DNA from: Ricordea florida
Taxonomy: Eukaryota; Cnidaria; Anthozoa; Corallimorpharia; Ricordeidae
Length of the DNA stretch: 64,000 nucleotides
Reading direction: 5' to 3'
NCBI GenBank assembly: GCA_949710005.1
Contig: OX453281.1
Location: 23,698,333 to 23,762,332 of the forward strand
Shown here: in pieces, positions 12,220 through 24,500 of the stretch
Position numbering within the stretch: the first letter of the stretch is position 1
How the letters are laid out: each line of letters begins with the position of its first letter
The notes under the pieces: model-generated
Told to the model about the DNA's origin: nothing
What the model saw: only the letters and a program-made list of their open reading frames with translations
The model's database searches: none
Program-made: the position numbers and the translations under genes

Positions 12220-12475
12220 GTTTATGCAGTTCTAACATGGTGTTTTAGACTTCTAAAGTGCTGTTATGCTCTTCTCATTTGGCATTGTAAATTCCAATGC
12301 AGAACTTTCGCATTCAATTATGTCTTTCTGAATTGGATTGTGTTCTTCTACATTGTATTATGCTCTTCTGTCTTGGATTATGATCTTCTACATTGCGTTG
12401 TGCGAAATCAAATTATGCCTTCCTTTCGGATCGTATTGTATTATGCTTTTCTGTGTTGAGTTATGGTAAAGTGAT
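12220..12475 (+). repeat. degenerate ~25-bp minisatellite
   Basis: About ten diverged units of the type TTATGCTCTTCTACATTGGA follow each other. It lies just upstream of the SWIM-YqaJ gene. Confidence 0.6.
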
Positions 12476-12637
12476 TTATGCTTACGTCATATCCTGTATG
12501 GCACTCAGTGTACAAAATTTGGACGACTGGGCACGAGCGGGGAATGGGTCCAATGTGTCAAAATGGCGGACGAGGAGGGTAATAGAGTACCGTGGGCACG
12601 ATTTGAGTGGTTCTAAACTAAGAGCATTCGAACCAAC

Positions 12638-13951
12638 ATGGCGGCCATAACGATAACTTCTCTTACTTCTTTTTTTTGTGGTGAGCCGAAATCAATCGAA
12701 CGTGGTGAAAATCACTACAAATCCGACCATATAGAGTCTTTTCAGTATTCCAATGGAATGATTATAGGATTGGTACATGCCAGTATGAAGGACAAGTCTT
12801 ACAAGGTCACGGTAAGTAAACTCACAAGTTCGGAACACTCGTAATCGTTTGTATAAAACTTTAATGTTCCCTCTGTTTACTTTGCAATACAGGTTTCTCT
12901 TCATGGGAATGAAATAAAGTCTGCTAAGTGCGAATGTCCCCGTGGAAACTATAAATGTAGCCATGCCGCGGCACTTATTATCTATGGAATCCATAATCTT
13001 AGCCGAACAGATGTAGAATGCAAATGGCAAAAGCCCAGGGCCCCAAACCAAGTGAAATCCGTAGAAGAGTTATATCCTTGCCCAAAGGAGTATAATTGCC
13101 TTAAAAGAGAAGTAAACGAAGAGGATCGTTCCTGGTTCTACCAAGAATTGAAAAAGTACGGCAACTTTACCGGCACTTTGTGGCTTCTCTCTCCAGAGCC
13201 TGAAAAGAACAACGCCCTGCCTGCGATCACTGTAGAAGAGATTGTGTTGTCTCGGGAATTTCTAAATCATGCGGATAAGAAGAGATACCTTACCGAGAAA
13301 CTTCGTATCTCTGAAGAGCAGCGTATAGCCGTAAATAAAGCCACCGTAAGACAACGAGATAACCCTTCCTGGCAAATGATAAGGAAAGGAAGACTCACAG
13401 CCAGCAATTTTGGAAATGTCTTAAACTGCAAGAGAGTCACTCCATCCCTTCTAAAGCGAGTGCTTGGCCAGTACGATTTATCAAGGGTACAAGCCATTAA
13501 TTGGGGCATAATTAACGAAAATCAGGCAAAGAAAATGTTTGAACAAAAGACAAAGCTATGTGTTGAAGAATCTGGGATTTGGCTTGAGCTGTCAGGAATG
13601 CTAGGTGCCTCCCCTGATGGCTTGGTAGGCACTTATGCACTGCTAGAGGTGAAGTGCCCATTCACCCAAAGAGATTTAACCATAGAAGAAGCAGTATCAT
13701 CAGGTAAATTTTATATCAAGAAGAATTCACAAGGACACTATGAACTCGATAAAGGACATGTTTACTGGCATCAAGTACAAGGACAGTTATATTTAACTGG
13801 AAGGGAGATTTGCTTTTTTGTTGTGTGGACAACAAAAGAAACCCTCATCCTCCAAATCAAAAAAGATCCTGCCTGGGCTGACAATCTTCAACTCTTAAAG
13901 GACTTTTATATTAAGCATATTATTCCAGCATTCTCTAATAATCTACTGTAA
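12638..13951 (+). CDS. SWIM zinc finger / YqaJ-type nuclease, two exons
   Basis: Exon 1 is 12638-12811. The intron 12812-12892 starts GTAAGT and ends ACAG, and exon 2 is 12893-13951. Both junctions keep phase 0 and give 410 residues. The SWIM finger is CECPRGNYKCSHAAAL (CxC, then CxH). The second half is a YqaJ-like PD-(D/E)XK nuclease: RKGRLTASNFG, NWGIINENQAKKMFE, LGASPDGLVG, LLEVKCP with the E-x-K catalytic pair, then YWHQVQGQLYLTGR. YqaJ proteins are related to phage lambda exonuclease. In ISL2EU transposons they accompany a Harbinger-like transposase, and one lies convergent here. No inactivating change is visible, so this gene could still be expressed or host-adopted. A polyadenylation signal follows at 14098. 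Confidence 0.85.
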
Positions 13952-14097
13952 GGCTACAGGCAGTCAACAGCTCTGCAGACTGATTTTCATGAACATATGA
14001 AATTGTTGGAGACTAAACATTGTTAAAATCTCATGCATGTTTTTTCAGCATTTGTGAAAAACAACTTTGGGTTGTGGTCATCTGATGTGATGTACAG

Positions 14098-14103
14098 AAT
14101 AAA
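14098..14103 (+). terminator. AATAAA poly(A) signal
   Basis: AATAAA 147 bp after the stop of the SWIM-YqaJ gene. Confidence 0.5.
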
Positions 14104-14259
14104 TTGGTTGTGTTTTGCAAACTTGTGATGTTAATTACCTTAAGTCTTTGGGTAGACTGTAGAGATATAAACATTTAATGGAATCAAACAAAATCATATT
14201 ATGCTATATATACATGCATCATGTTCTAAGTATCAAAATATAGCTCACAGCTAGGGATG

Positions 14260-14834
14260 CATGTTTCATCTCAACTATACCCAACCAAGAATTAGAAAAA
14301 AATAATTGTATTCCATGTCAACAGAATCTCTAACTTCTCTAATGAGGGAGTTTTGTAAGTTTACCAAGCCAGCACATAATTTCAAAACTTTTTCAGTGTA
14401 GCATCTCAAGTATGGTGGAATGAAGGTTAGAATCTTGAAATCTTTGATGCGTGCATTTGCCCTTTCAACATGAATTCTGCACCGTGCAATAGTCTGTTAG
14501 CTTAATTTCACTCTCATTAAATTTCCCATTATATAAAAATGGGGGAATATTAACAGACACACCATTTGGAACAATATCAGCTATCAAAAAAGCCTTTGTC
14601 AGCAAGTATCAGATCCCCAGGTTTAAAGTGTTCTAGTACACCAGATTTTTCCACAATGGCTTTATCTGATGTTGAGCCTGGAAACAATTTACTAACATGG
14701 GTAATAACAGCATTTGGTGCAACACCAATAAGTGTCTTGAAGGAGTTCGTTCCCCTGTATGTTGAGTAAGTCAATTTTTGATCACTCATTAAACCAGGCG
14801 CTGCAATTTCTATATCAGTGCAGTTGATGACCAT
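14260..14834 (-). pseudogene. Harbinger/ISL2EU-like DDE transposase, 5'-truncated and frameshifted
   Basis: The open part (14577-14834) reads VINCTDIEIAAPG, TYRGTNSFKTLIGVAPN and GDLILADKGF, the DDE_Tnp_4 pattern with two of the catalytic Asp residues. The frame breaks at a T6 run after ADKGF. The protein continues in another frame with IADIVPNGVSVNIPPF, shifts again, and then shows HVERANARIKDFKIL with the final catalytic Glu. The N-terminal DNA-binding part (THAP in intact relatives) is absent. It is convergent with the YqaJ gene. Confidence 0.8.
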
Positions 14835-14850
14835 TTTGCTACGGCTTGGG

Positions 14851-15607
14851 TTCTATTGTTTGTGAAGGCGGAGTTTTGAATTCATTAAACGTTCGCGGGA
14901 ACTTTAAAAGCGGTCAAATCAACTCTCTTGGGAGGCTCAATGGGTCGAATTTTTTAGTTTTACGGGCGTAGAATAAGACAAGTTAAAAAGGATAAGGCTT
15001 CCAACCGTCGGATTTGCGCGAAAAAGCGGCAAGTAACTCTTGAAATGTTACTTATAAAAAGCCATATGAAAGCTTTCCTGTTTAGTTCTTTTTTCTTGAG
15101 ATTTTCAACCCCAAAGTGTCGATCCTATACATACAGAGCTACAAAATAGCTGCATTTGAGGCCGAAAAGGATAATACTTCCCAAACCGTAACAGACGTAA
15201 AAGTAGCCGCATTTTCTTTATTTACCTTATTTTTAAAAAAAGCCATATGAAAGGTTACGAGTAAACTAAACCGTTTTCTTGTAAAAGTAGAATTCTCGAG
15301 CGCTGTTGACCAGTTTGGCCGACTTTCTTTGTTATTACGTGTACTTTGTATGATGAGCTTTTGAATTTTCGCGCGAGAGGGGCTACTAAAGTCCCGGATG
15401 TGTCGCGGCATTCTGGGCGATGGTTATGTTTGAGAGGGCTTGCCGCATTATTTGACATTGGAGCGGCAGGTGATTCATACGGCATTCTTCTCATGTGCTG
15501 AACCAAATGCATACATTATGATAATTTATAATTCTTCCCATAAGCCACTCCAAGACCTTATCGCGTATGCTCTTAAGTTTAAAGAGCAAGAGACAGTGGC
15601 AACATAA
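14851..15607. other. intergenic, no gene seen
   Basis: Non-coding. It contains two occurrences of a phrase around AAAAAGCCATATGAAAG (near 15060 and 15240), suggesting a degenerate repeat. Confidence 0.4.
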
Positions 15608-15937
15608 GACCAAGAGGAGTGTATACTGTGCAAAAAATTGACCAAATATTGCTGCATTAAATGCAAGCTGGCCATTTGCAACTTATTTTGCGAGCCTGAG
15701 CTTGATGAGAACGTTGGGTGGATAATTGGAAAGCAAGTTGGCCAGTGTTTTGTATGCTACAGGAAGTTGAGTTGGAAGCAGAATTACACAACGGTGATCG
15801 CAAGTAGGCACAGTGATGAAGGTCAAGAAAAGAAGGATGCGGCACTTTCAGAAAGCATCCTTCTGCTTTCGTTTCCGGGGAGAAATAGCTCTAATCAGGG
15901 CTATCCTCTACTTCACCGTCACCATCTTGAAAGTTGA
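15608..15937 (+). CDS. cysteine-rich exon or fragment
   Basis: The frame reads through C-x2-C, KYCCIKCK, a C-x3-C and a GKQVGQCFVC segment, a cross-brace-like zinc pattern reminiscent of the C-terminal Cys domain of PiggyBac-type transposases. There is no in-frame ATG. A preceding AG at 15607-15608 could be a splice acceptor. Beyond about residue 60 the frame loses character. Whether it is an exon of a gene or a transposon relic cannot be decided here. Confidence 0.3.
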   Translation, partial: DQEECILCKKLTKYCCIKCKLAICNLFCEPELDENVGWIIGKQVGQCFVCYRKLSWKQNYTTVIASRHSDEGQEKKDAALSESILLLSFPGRNSSNQGYPLLHRHHLES

Positions 15938-16179
15938 ATCATGGGGCAAGAATATGGTATCGGACCCAGGCCTTTTTCTTTCCTAATGAAATAAACGGAT
16001 TAGGTGCGACACACAGTGCGCAGGTTCGGCACATGAGTGGGGCGGCGTCTGAACCGGGCCTTACTTCTTGGAATTGCTGTGAAAAGTTAGAGGTTAAAAC
16101 TGGAAATTGCGGAGCTAAAAAGCGTCCGACGTTAAAACTAAAAATTCTAATAATGATTAGGAGACGAAGATAAGTTACG

Positions 16180-16240
16180 AAATTATTGATGATAATGATA
16201 ACAATAATGACAATGATGATGATAGTAATGATAATTAACA
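16180..16240. repeat. GATAAT-type microsatellite
   Basis: Degenerate GATAATGATAAC repeats. Confidence 0.7.
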
Positions 16241-16249
16241 ATTATTCTT

Positions 16250-16790
16250 AAGTCGAGATAAATATTCCTAAGGCCACTAATCACCGAGATCGAAGAGAAT
16301 AATTGTTTTAGTAGATACCAATAAAGCAACCTCAGTAGAGTCTAAGCAAACACGAGGCCGACGCCGTGGATAACCCAACCAGTGAAAAAATTTAATTGTT
16401 GAAACGTTGAAATTTATACGAGAAACAGAATTACCGGTCAGTATTTTGCACCTGTAGTTTTATTGTGTCTTTCATTCGCGCTGTTTGGACATGCAGTGGT
16501 CAACGGTTCATCGTGGTATTGTTTTACCCAATTTCCCTAGTAAAACCTCTTCGAAAAAGCTGAAAAGCGTGAATCGACGGCAACCATATTTTGGTAGCTT
16601 AGACGCCATTTTGTTTTTCCCACAAACAAAATACTTAATGGCACAAGGATTACCTGAAAGCTCCTACATTATTCACATCCTAGTAGGTGGATGGTGTTAA
16701 ATATCCCGAGGTAGAGAGCCAATCCGATTGTCCAAAATTCCAAAATTGCCGAGTTGGTATATACTTATAATGATAATAACGATAATTGAC
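16250..16790 (+). repeat. dispersed repeat, copy 1
   Basis: About 500 bp, diverged, shared in the same orientation with 57950-58440. Common phrases include AATAATTGTTTTAGTA, GCAACCTCAGTA, GGATTACC and GTTGGTATATA. Confidence 0.65.
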
Positions 16791-16875
16791 GATAGTGATA
16801 ATAGGTATAAAACATTAACGGCCTATGCTCTGCCAGTGCAAACAGCAATTTTTCTATGATAATGATTATAATAAT

Positions 16876-16879
16876 GCTA

Positions 16880-16917
<38 letters not shown>
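16876..16917. repeat. (AAT)n microsatellite
   Basis: About fourteen AAT units. Confidence 0.9.
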
Positions 16918-16919
<2 letters not shown>

Positions 16920-16990
16920 TGAGAGGGAGATAAAGAAGATAAAGGAAAAGTGGAGTAAAGAAAATGGAACCTATACATTCAATTTATTCT

Positions 16991-18413
16991 CAAAGCTTAA
17001 GTTCGATCTTGGTGATAGCTGACATCAGTCTGTAAATTCCTGTGTCGAAGCACTCAATGCCATACAAGTCTGAAGGGAAAATCGATCTACATTTGTAGTT
17101 TTCCACACCTGTGGCAACCCTGTTTAGATAATTTGTTCTCGTTTTTATTGAGAAATTCCTCAAAGGTCAATCTAAAACTAAACACAGGCTAAAACATTAA
17201 ACGCTGCTTGGTGTAGACAAAATTGTGGATTTGGTCTATCAAATTCTTTAATATACCTACATAACAGACACCATTCCCCAAAGAACAATTCTGATTCGAC
17301 AAATTAACACATTGCTTCGAAGCTATTTTCTTTATTCTCTTCTTAAGAGGCGAAACCAACAAATAACGGAGAGAAAATAAAAATTCATTACAGAGGTATC
17401 GTGGAAATTTATTGAACATTTGAAATTTCCAAAAATTCTCTGAAGAAATGGATTGATAGCATCACGTAAATGCAAACAATTTATTTATTTCTTTCTTTTT
17501 TCCTTGACTTATTGATGTGAAAAGCACTCAATACTGTACTGCGATATTGTTTGTTTTTCTATACACTACTGAAATAGTAAATCCTGGATTGGTACCCAGC
17601 AAAAAAAATTTCCCATTGGCCTTGGAGGAACTCTGCCTTAACTATAACTGCGTTCAATCTAAGGGCTACTCTCTTTCAATTTCTTTAACCAATCAACCTG
17701 CAGGGTCACAGGTGGCACGTGCTGTAAAATAATTGTGCTAATTTGAATTAACACTTCCAACCGGTTTACTAAGAAAAAAAGACGGAAACGACGAGTAATA
17801 CGAACTGAAAACAGCCTTCTTAAAGTATGGGATTACATTTGCACTTAATGGACAATGAATAAATGAATTATTGTGTGTAACAAAGCTGCGAAGCTCTGTA
17901 ATGTGTAGTACTGCTATCCTAAAACAAAGATAAAATGTAAACAAAAGTGACAAAGCAAGCACAAAAACGTGTTAGGATATTGAACAAGATCTGCTTATCT
18001 TGTGACTTTTAAATTGCTCTTCTACGTTACTTCGTTTTACAAGCGACAACAAACGCTCGATACATGTTTCATCACATATTCCAAACCTCAAATTTCGTGA
18101 ACACACGACTTCGCGCCTTATATTCAACTCACTTCTTTTTTTGATATGTGTTGAAACACTCCAAGTCTTTTTTTGCAGCACTTCGTTTCACAGACCTACA
18201 GAAAGCACAGCAGTGACTAAGCTTTGCTTAGAGAGTATAGGAAATAGCATTTCAGGCGACTAGTTTCGGCCTTAAACGTGTCAGCTTTTTACGTTAATAT
18301 CGTAAATACAGGTATGGCCTCAACACAACTTGATTGTTCTTTCTAACTACCACGTCAAACATCAAAGGCTGTCGAGCGTCATAAATGGAACTGGTGAAGC
18401 CTCTCACGACTGA
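16991..18413. other. downstream of RNF213-like gene; no gene seen
   Basis: Follows the stop codon of the minus-strand RNF213-like gene, so part of it must be 3' UTR. AATAAA-type signals on the minus strand occur near 17480. Short frames have no recognisable domain. Confidence 0.4.
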
Positions 18414-18582
18414 CTATGCAACAACTGGCTGATTTCCTTTGTGATAATCATCGGCTAGTTGGACAGCGGAGTTCCACACTGCCTTGACATGCTCCATGCT
18501 TACATCATCAGGAATATTCTCGGTACCCGGGATTGGTTCCAAGCCTTTCTCGGCCAGGTAAAGGTCGAAATATTCTTGAAAA
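18414..18582 (-). CDS. RNF213-like terminal exon
   Basis: Acceptor TTGCAG before 18582; encodes [16 protein letters not shown] through [14 protein letters not shown] and stop TAG (18414-18416). It enters in phase 2 (AG|T), matching the previous exon. Confidence 0.8.
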
Positions 18583-21500
18583 CTGCAAGAATTATGGGAA
18601 ATAACGTAAGATGACCTATGCTCCGCCTGGAACGACGGGCCTAAGTAAGTAAGTAAATACGTAAGTAAGTAAGCAACACAGAGAAAAAACCATATTGCAT
18701 TACAAATGGTAGAAGAATGCTCCTCTAAAACAATTGTCGTCAAACGGGAAATGACAACAATGATGATCCTATTGATTATAACAATATAAAAACAAAATTA
18801 ATGTTACAATAATACATAATATTTATTGGTTCATTATAATGAATACAATAACATCACTATTACATTTTTATAGTGTGCGTATCGTACATTGGCTAAAGTG
18901 TTTTTTCATACACTTTTATGACAAAAATGTAGAACATGAAAACCAACCTCATCGTGAGAATTTCGTCCCCAGCCTGTTTAATTTTGAGGAGGATCATCTC
19001 GAGGAGACTGGGTAAAAATGCGTCCATGTCTATTTGCCTCAACACACGATTCAAGTGTGCCAGGCTGCTTGAGCTTAGTTTCTTCATAAAAACATCACGA
19101 ATTTGCTCAAATGGCTCCTGTGATAACAAACAAAAATGGTAAAACTGGACACGGCTCAACTAAAAAAGTAACCTTCAGGCACGTTACAGTGTTTTGCGAG
19201 CTCCGCAGAAAAGCAGACCTTGAGAAAAAATATCTCATACCGAGCGCCTTTGCTCAGAAATATTTTATTCACTTTCTCACCTGTCTGTTTCTGGACATGA
19301 TTTTAGCCCTTTCCAGTGCCATAAGCCGCCATAATGCCAAGGTGTGTGACAGTAGGCAATGTTGTTCCGCCTTGCGCCAACAAATAGACACAAACAATCA
19401 AAATACAAAAATATCATTAGGTAACCCGTATACAAAAATGCTTTTCTACCTTTTCTACCAGGTATAAGCTAATACAGATCTTGGTATTGCAAAAACGGCT
19501 AAAATTAAAAACATCTCTGTAGTTTGAGTAAGGTATGCCCTACTCCAGAATTGATTCATTCTTAATAGGCCAGGCCCGTCCGTTTTCGTAATCGCGGAGA
19601 GGAGGAGAAAAATAAGAAGAAGAAAAAGAAGAACAAAACGAAGAACCATAAAAATAGGAGAGGAGGAAGAAGAAAAGAGGAAAGGAAGAGTTACCATCCA
19701 GCTCTCGAGAGCGTATTAAAACTTTTGTAGCTTGCGATCGATTCGAGACAGTTCATTGTGTTTCTAGGCCCCTGAGACTTACCGTTGGACTTCTGAGGCC
19801 ACGCTCTCTGGGCAGACGCAGCACAACATGCAGGTACCGTGAGAGAGGTATGTCGGAACCACCTCCTGAAGAAGCCAGGAAACCAATGGCGATATCCAGC
19901 GATGACAAGACATCACATATGTCAGCCAGCGAAGAACGAAATTCTGCAACGATTTGTCCTTCAATGGCGCGTGAAATTGGTACCTGTTCAGTATAACAAA
20001 GGTATTCGAAGGTATATGAGTTATTGACCAGGCGAGATGTCAAGATGGCTGCACATTGGCAATAAAAGAGCAACAAAAAAAGAGGCCAATACCCACCCAT
20101 CCGAACAAGCTTGGTCAGTAAAGGATTTATTCTACGGCCATTTTGTTTTGTTTTGTTTGTTTCACAGGCAATCCCGACCAGACAAGATGGGCCTATATTG
20201 CCAGACGGGATCGCCCTTATATTGCCTGATCGTGGAACCAGCCATACAATAAATAAGACTAGTAATCACTTATAGCACATCATTATCAGCATCGATCGGG
20301 GGCATGGGTGTTTCTCTGAGGGTTCCTAATGAAAATCAGACCTTGCAGAGAATGACAGTGGCATACTAGGAAGTGCTTAGATTAAGAGGTTTAGGACAAA
20401 GGCTAATGTGACAATGGCCCTGGAAAGCTGGAGTCTACTCGTAGGTTCTTCATTTGAGGAGGAAAGGGGGTTTATTGGAAAAGCTTTGAGACATATTTTT
20501 ATTGATTCTAATTGCTTAAGGTCTCAACTAGACGCTATTTAAACGTTAACTCGAGCTTCTTTGGAATTTGGGTAAAGCGAAAAGAGGCGATCTTTCCATG
20601 CGACATCGAATTAACTAAGCTGGGTAGCTGGATATTTTCTTGGCGATTACGCGAGTGAGTAGCGAAGACGTAGGGAGAAGGAAAATAAAACCGCAGACCA
20701 GTTTGCGTTGGTAGAGCGAAGGGTGGATAGTGATATTCAGTGGATAAATCATACTCAAGTGAAAACTGATAAGCGTATATTGTAGATCGTGCAATCGATC
20801 TGTCTTGGTGATCTGGTGTTTAATATTATTTTTGGCGGCGTCGTATGGAGTTCTATTTTCTTGGTTCCGCAACAAAATCTCTTGTTGTAAAACTTAAAGC
20901 GATATATATATATATGCAGACGCCCTACGACGCAACGATTTATTTTACCACAGGCTGAAAACTATGCATGCAGCATGAGTACGCGCTATTGTTTTTGTGG
21001 GCACTCCGTGCTGAAAAGGACTGGGAACGAGAAAGGCTGACAGTGTCTGAATCTCCTTAAATGTTTCAACGTTAACATTTGAGCCCAAATGCTTCAAACA
21101 GAAAAGGCTTTTCATTGTAAGACATCAAATGTTTTGGGTCTATGTTGTTGCCTTGACATATGACAGCTACCCGAAACTTGCAAGACGTTCCAAGGTCATT
21201 CAAACTTTAATTCCACTCATTGATAAGTAGCAATTACATGCGTGAAGAGGTCTGGGGCAGACTAAAACAGAAAACAGAGGTTGTCAAGACACAGTTGCTG
21301 GGGAGACCTCTTTTTTTATTGGTGGACTGGGGCTTCTCTTTTTTCAGGTAACCTCATTCCCCTTTTAAATTGGGACTGAATTCCCAGATTCAAAGGGTTA
21401 AAAACCCCTGGAAACGAAATTGTCTTTTCAGGCTGGAATGTTGCAGCCCTAAGCCCCTTTGCGATCCTCAACACAGGTTATATTCAGAGATGACAAGTGA

Positions 21501-24500
21501 ATCCTTGTTTCAAGGATCTAGTTCTCATGTTATCAATTATTAAAAGGTTACAGAATGAAAGATATTGTGGAGCAACTTTAGAATACCCCGCCACTTTATT
21601 TACATGTGTCGGTTTCTTTTGAATAACGAGGCATATTACAATAACTCTGTTGTTAAGTCAAGTCTTGTAAACAACCTAATTCATAGACTGAACTGGGTTT
21701 TACTAGTGCATAAGCATAATTAGGCTTAGCCGATGCAAGCAGACACAATAAGATATTGATAATTAGCACCTTTCCTTTTGTTGACAAAAGTTTTAACAAA
21801 AGGTGCTAATTATCAACTTACTTACTGTGTCTGCGTACGTAAGCTTAATAGTAAATATGAAAGCGTAACTCTTGTGTTAAACATTCTGATTCTTCTGTTT
21901 ATAGGGTTTAATTCAGAGTACCAGTGAATTATGTTCAATTAATAACCAAGTTAAACATGTTTTGTGTTTGAATGTTGTTATTATATTAGTGTTGGTGTTA
22001 TCTTTTTCTCCGCACGTTACATTATAGTTTTTATTTTCAAAGCATGGATTTCACTAGAGCGTAAGCTTCGATACACTTAAAGTTGGTTTGTTGATTACTC
22101 TTCACATCATCCAGTATGGCGATTTGTTTGTTATTTACCTCAACTGCATCAAAGTTATGCTCGTGAGCATTCTCTGATTTCTTCTTTCTAAGTTTCCAGC
22201 GTGTCCAAGCTGTGGAATTCGTGGATCACCCCTTCCGACAACCTTTTGTCATCTTTTGGTGTAGGTGTGTGCGTTTTGTATATGAGAGGAGCGTATGAAA
22301 CATTCTTTTCAAAGCGCTAGCCTTCTTCACAAAACGGCATTCTCTTAATGTTGTTGTTGTTCTTCAACCGATGCGTAAGCTGTGGCCTTTCGCATCCCCA
22401 GTTTTCGCGGATTCTGATATAAACGTCTGGAATAATGCCCCAACCCCCCCCCCCCCCATTCAATTTTGGCGACCAAATACGACGACGACAAAAAGAAACG
22501 GCTTGCTTTTTAAGACTCGAGTTCTTCTGTGGCAGCTCGAGTAAAAGGCCCTCTAACAAACAACTTTTAAATTCATTTCAAACATGTCTTTCTGGTCTAA
22601 AATCAGTTTCACGAGTTTCACGAGCGAGAATTATGATAGATATATTATTCAGCTCGTTTTGTTGGTCGTTACTGCAGGTCAGGGAACCCCGTTTTTCTCT
22701 CTCTATGGAATTTATGGCTTCGCGCACCACAATTAAATTGCACCACAGATCTTGAACTCGGTTGGTTTGAGATATAAATTACATTTTCGAACGCTCACCT
22801 GAGAAATTTTATCCTTGAGAGACGCAAAAACTGCATCGTCACGAGTGTCTCTACTGAAAGCGAAACGTTCTTCCTGCAGAAGAAAATTTAACATTGAAAT
22901 TAATTAACACTATGACAGGAAAACCGATGACCACTAAATACATGTAGAGTGTTAAGTGCGGGGTCTTACACTGACCTTGAAATCAACAAACGGTCTTCCT
23001 CGTAGGAACCTGTCAATCAACTGCCTTTCAAGAGTTGCCCAGTTATACTGAATTAACGTCTCCTGTCCGAGCTCTAGAGAGTAGTTACAGTTGGCCAGGA
23101 TAAGAGGCATTAAGTCCTTCTCGGGGTCGTAAGCGATGAGGTGTGATGCCGTAACTTCAGAGACTGATACTCGTTCAAGTGGGCTGAAAAGATATCGAAA
23201 ATTATATATGCGTTATTAACCAAGCGTGAGGTCAAGATGACTGCAAATCGGCCAAGATTTTTAATTGACAACGAAAAAAAAAGGGCGAGGCCAATATCCA
23301 TCGCTGCGTTACTTCCAGCTTGTATCACCAGTAGCTAATTATAGAGAGAGAGTGTGTGGAGTTAACATTAAGACAGGGAACAAACTAGTAGTTTCCCTAG
23401 GAAACTGACATGAAGTGCGTATTAATTCATTGGTATGGATAAAGTCGTAAAAGATTGATTTGAGAAACCTTTCTTGATTGGTTGCAGACCGGTAGGTTCC
23501 TAGGAATTCATCATGCGTATTGACCAGGAAAAACGTCAGTGACGTAGCGCACACGCCCATTCCTCTGGTGGTTGGTAGTAACATAGCGATTGGACAGTCG
23601 AGATCCATTACCGTGTTGCATAGATCCAAAGGAACTCGCAGACGACCTTAGAATAAAAATTAAACAAGTGAGATGTTTAAATGAAATGCGAAGTACAGTG
23701 TTTCATCACATACTGGTTACCAAGAAGGAAAAAAATACAACAAATCGTGTGATATGGTTTTGGCGGAATTCAAGATTTTAGTGTCAGTTGAAACACACGT
23801 TCTCTAGAATAGAAGGCTTTAGTAGGATAAATGTAAGATTTTCACAACGGACTGTGTTACATAAGATATTTAAAAACGCCAGACCTTGTGAACTTCGATG
23901 TATTTTCTCAGCATGTCCCAGAAAAACTTGGAAAAAGGAAAATACGCGTTCTCCCAATAGGAATCGAACCTACGACCTTCCGATTATATTGTTACTTCGG
24001 ACGCTCTACCACTGAGCTACATGAGACTCATGGGGGCAAGACTATACCTTATGTTTTTTTTCTTTCTCCTTGTTATTATAATCAGATAATTTTATCATTA
24101 ATAATATTTTAACCTTAGAGAACTTTTACTATATGGCTAATTCGGCGAACGGACAAGATGAGGCGAATCCTGAATTCTGATTGGCTAAACGCTCGGGATT
24201 TCCCTTTTTATCCCGCGAAACAAAAGAAAACCAAACAGCCATATAATAAATCCTTCATTAGCCAAGTTTGTCAAGTCAAGATGGCTGGATATTGGAGTGC
24301 GCTCCTTGTGTTTTTATTACAAATATGCAGCCAAGCCGCACTAGCTTGGTCATAACGCACATGTGACTGAAATTAAAAATCAAACCATTTACCTTGGTTT
24401 CCAAGAAACGAGCGGCAAGAATTCCATGCGTTTCTGTAGTTTTGGATCAGACCAGAATGTTCATCCTTAATTGGCCCTGTTGTGGTATGTGACAAGAGAG

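Larger units (their letters stand above)
12600..14850. mobile_element. ISL2EU/Harbinger-type DNA transposon remnant
   Basis: Two convergent genes, a SWIM-YqaJ nuclease (plus) and a DDE_Tnp_4-type transposase fragment (minus), match the two-gene plan known for ISL2EU elements. The terminal inverted repeats were not found, so the limits are only those of the genes. The transposase is frameshifted and 5'-truncated, so the copy is dead as an autonomous element. Confidence 0.55.

Noticed and set aside
22317..22755. Overlapping open frames on both strands in an RNF213-like intron
   Set aside because: Short, without domain or conserved pattern, across a poly-C run; treated as chance frames.
23788..24112. 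Frames containing [13 protein letters not shown] peptide
   Set aside because: Translation of a tRNA-derived SINE head (A and B boxes on the minus strand).
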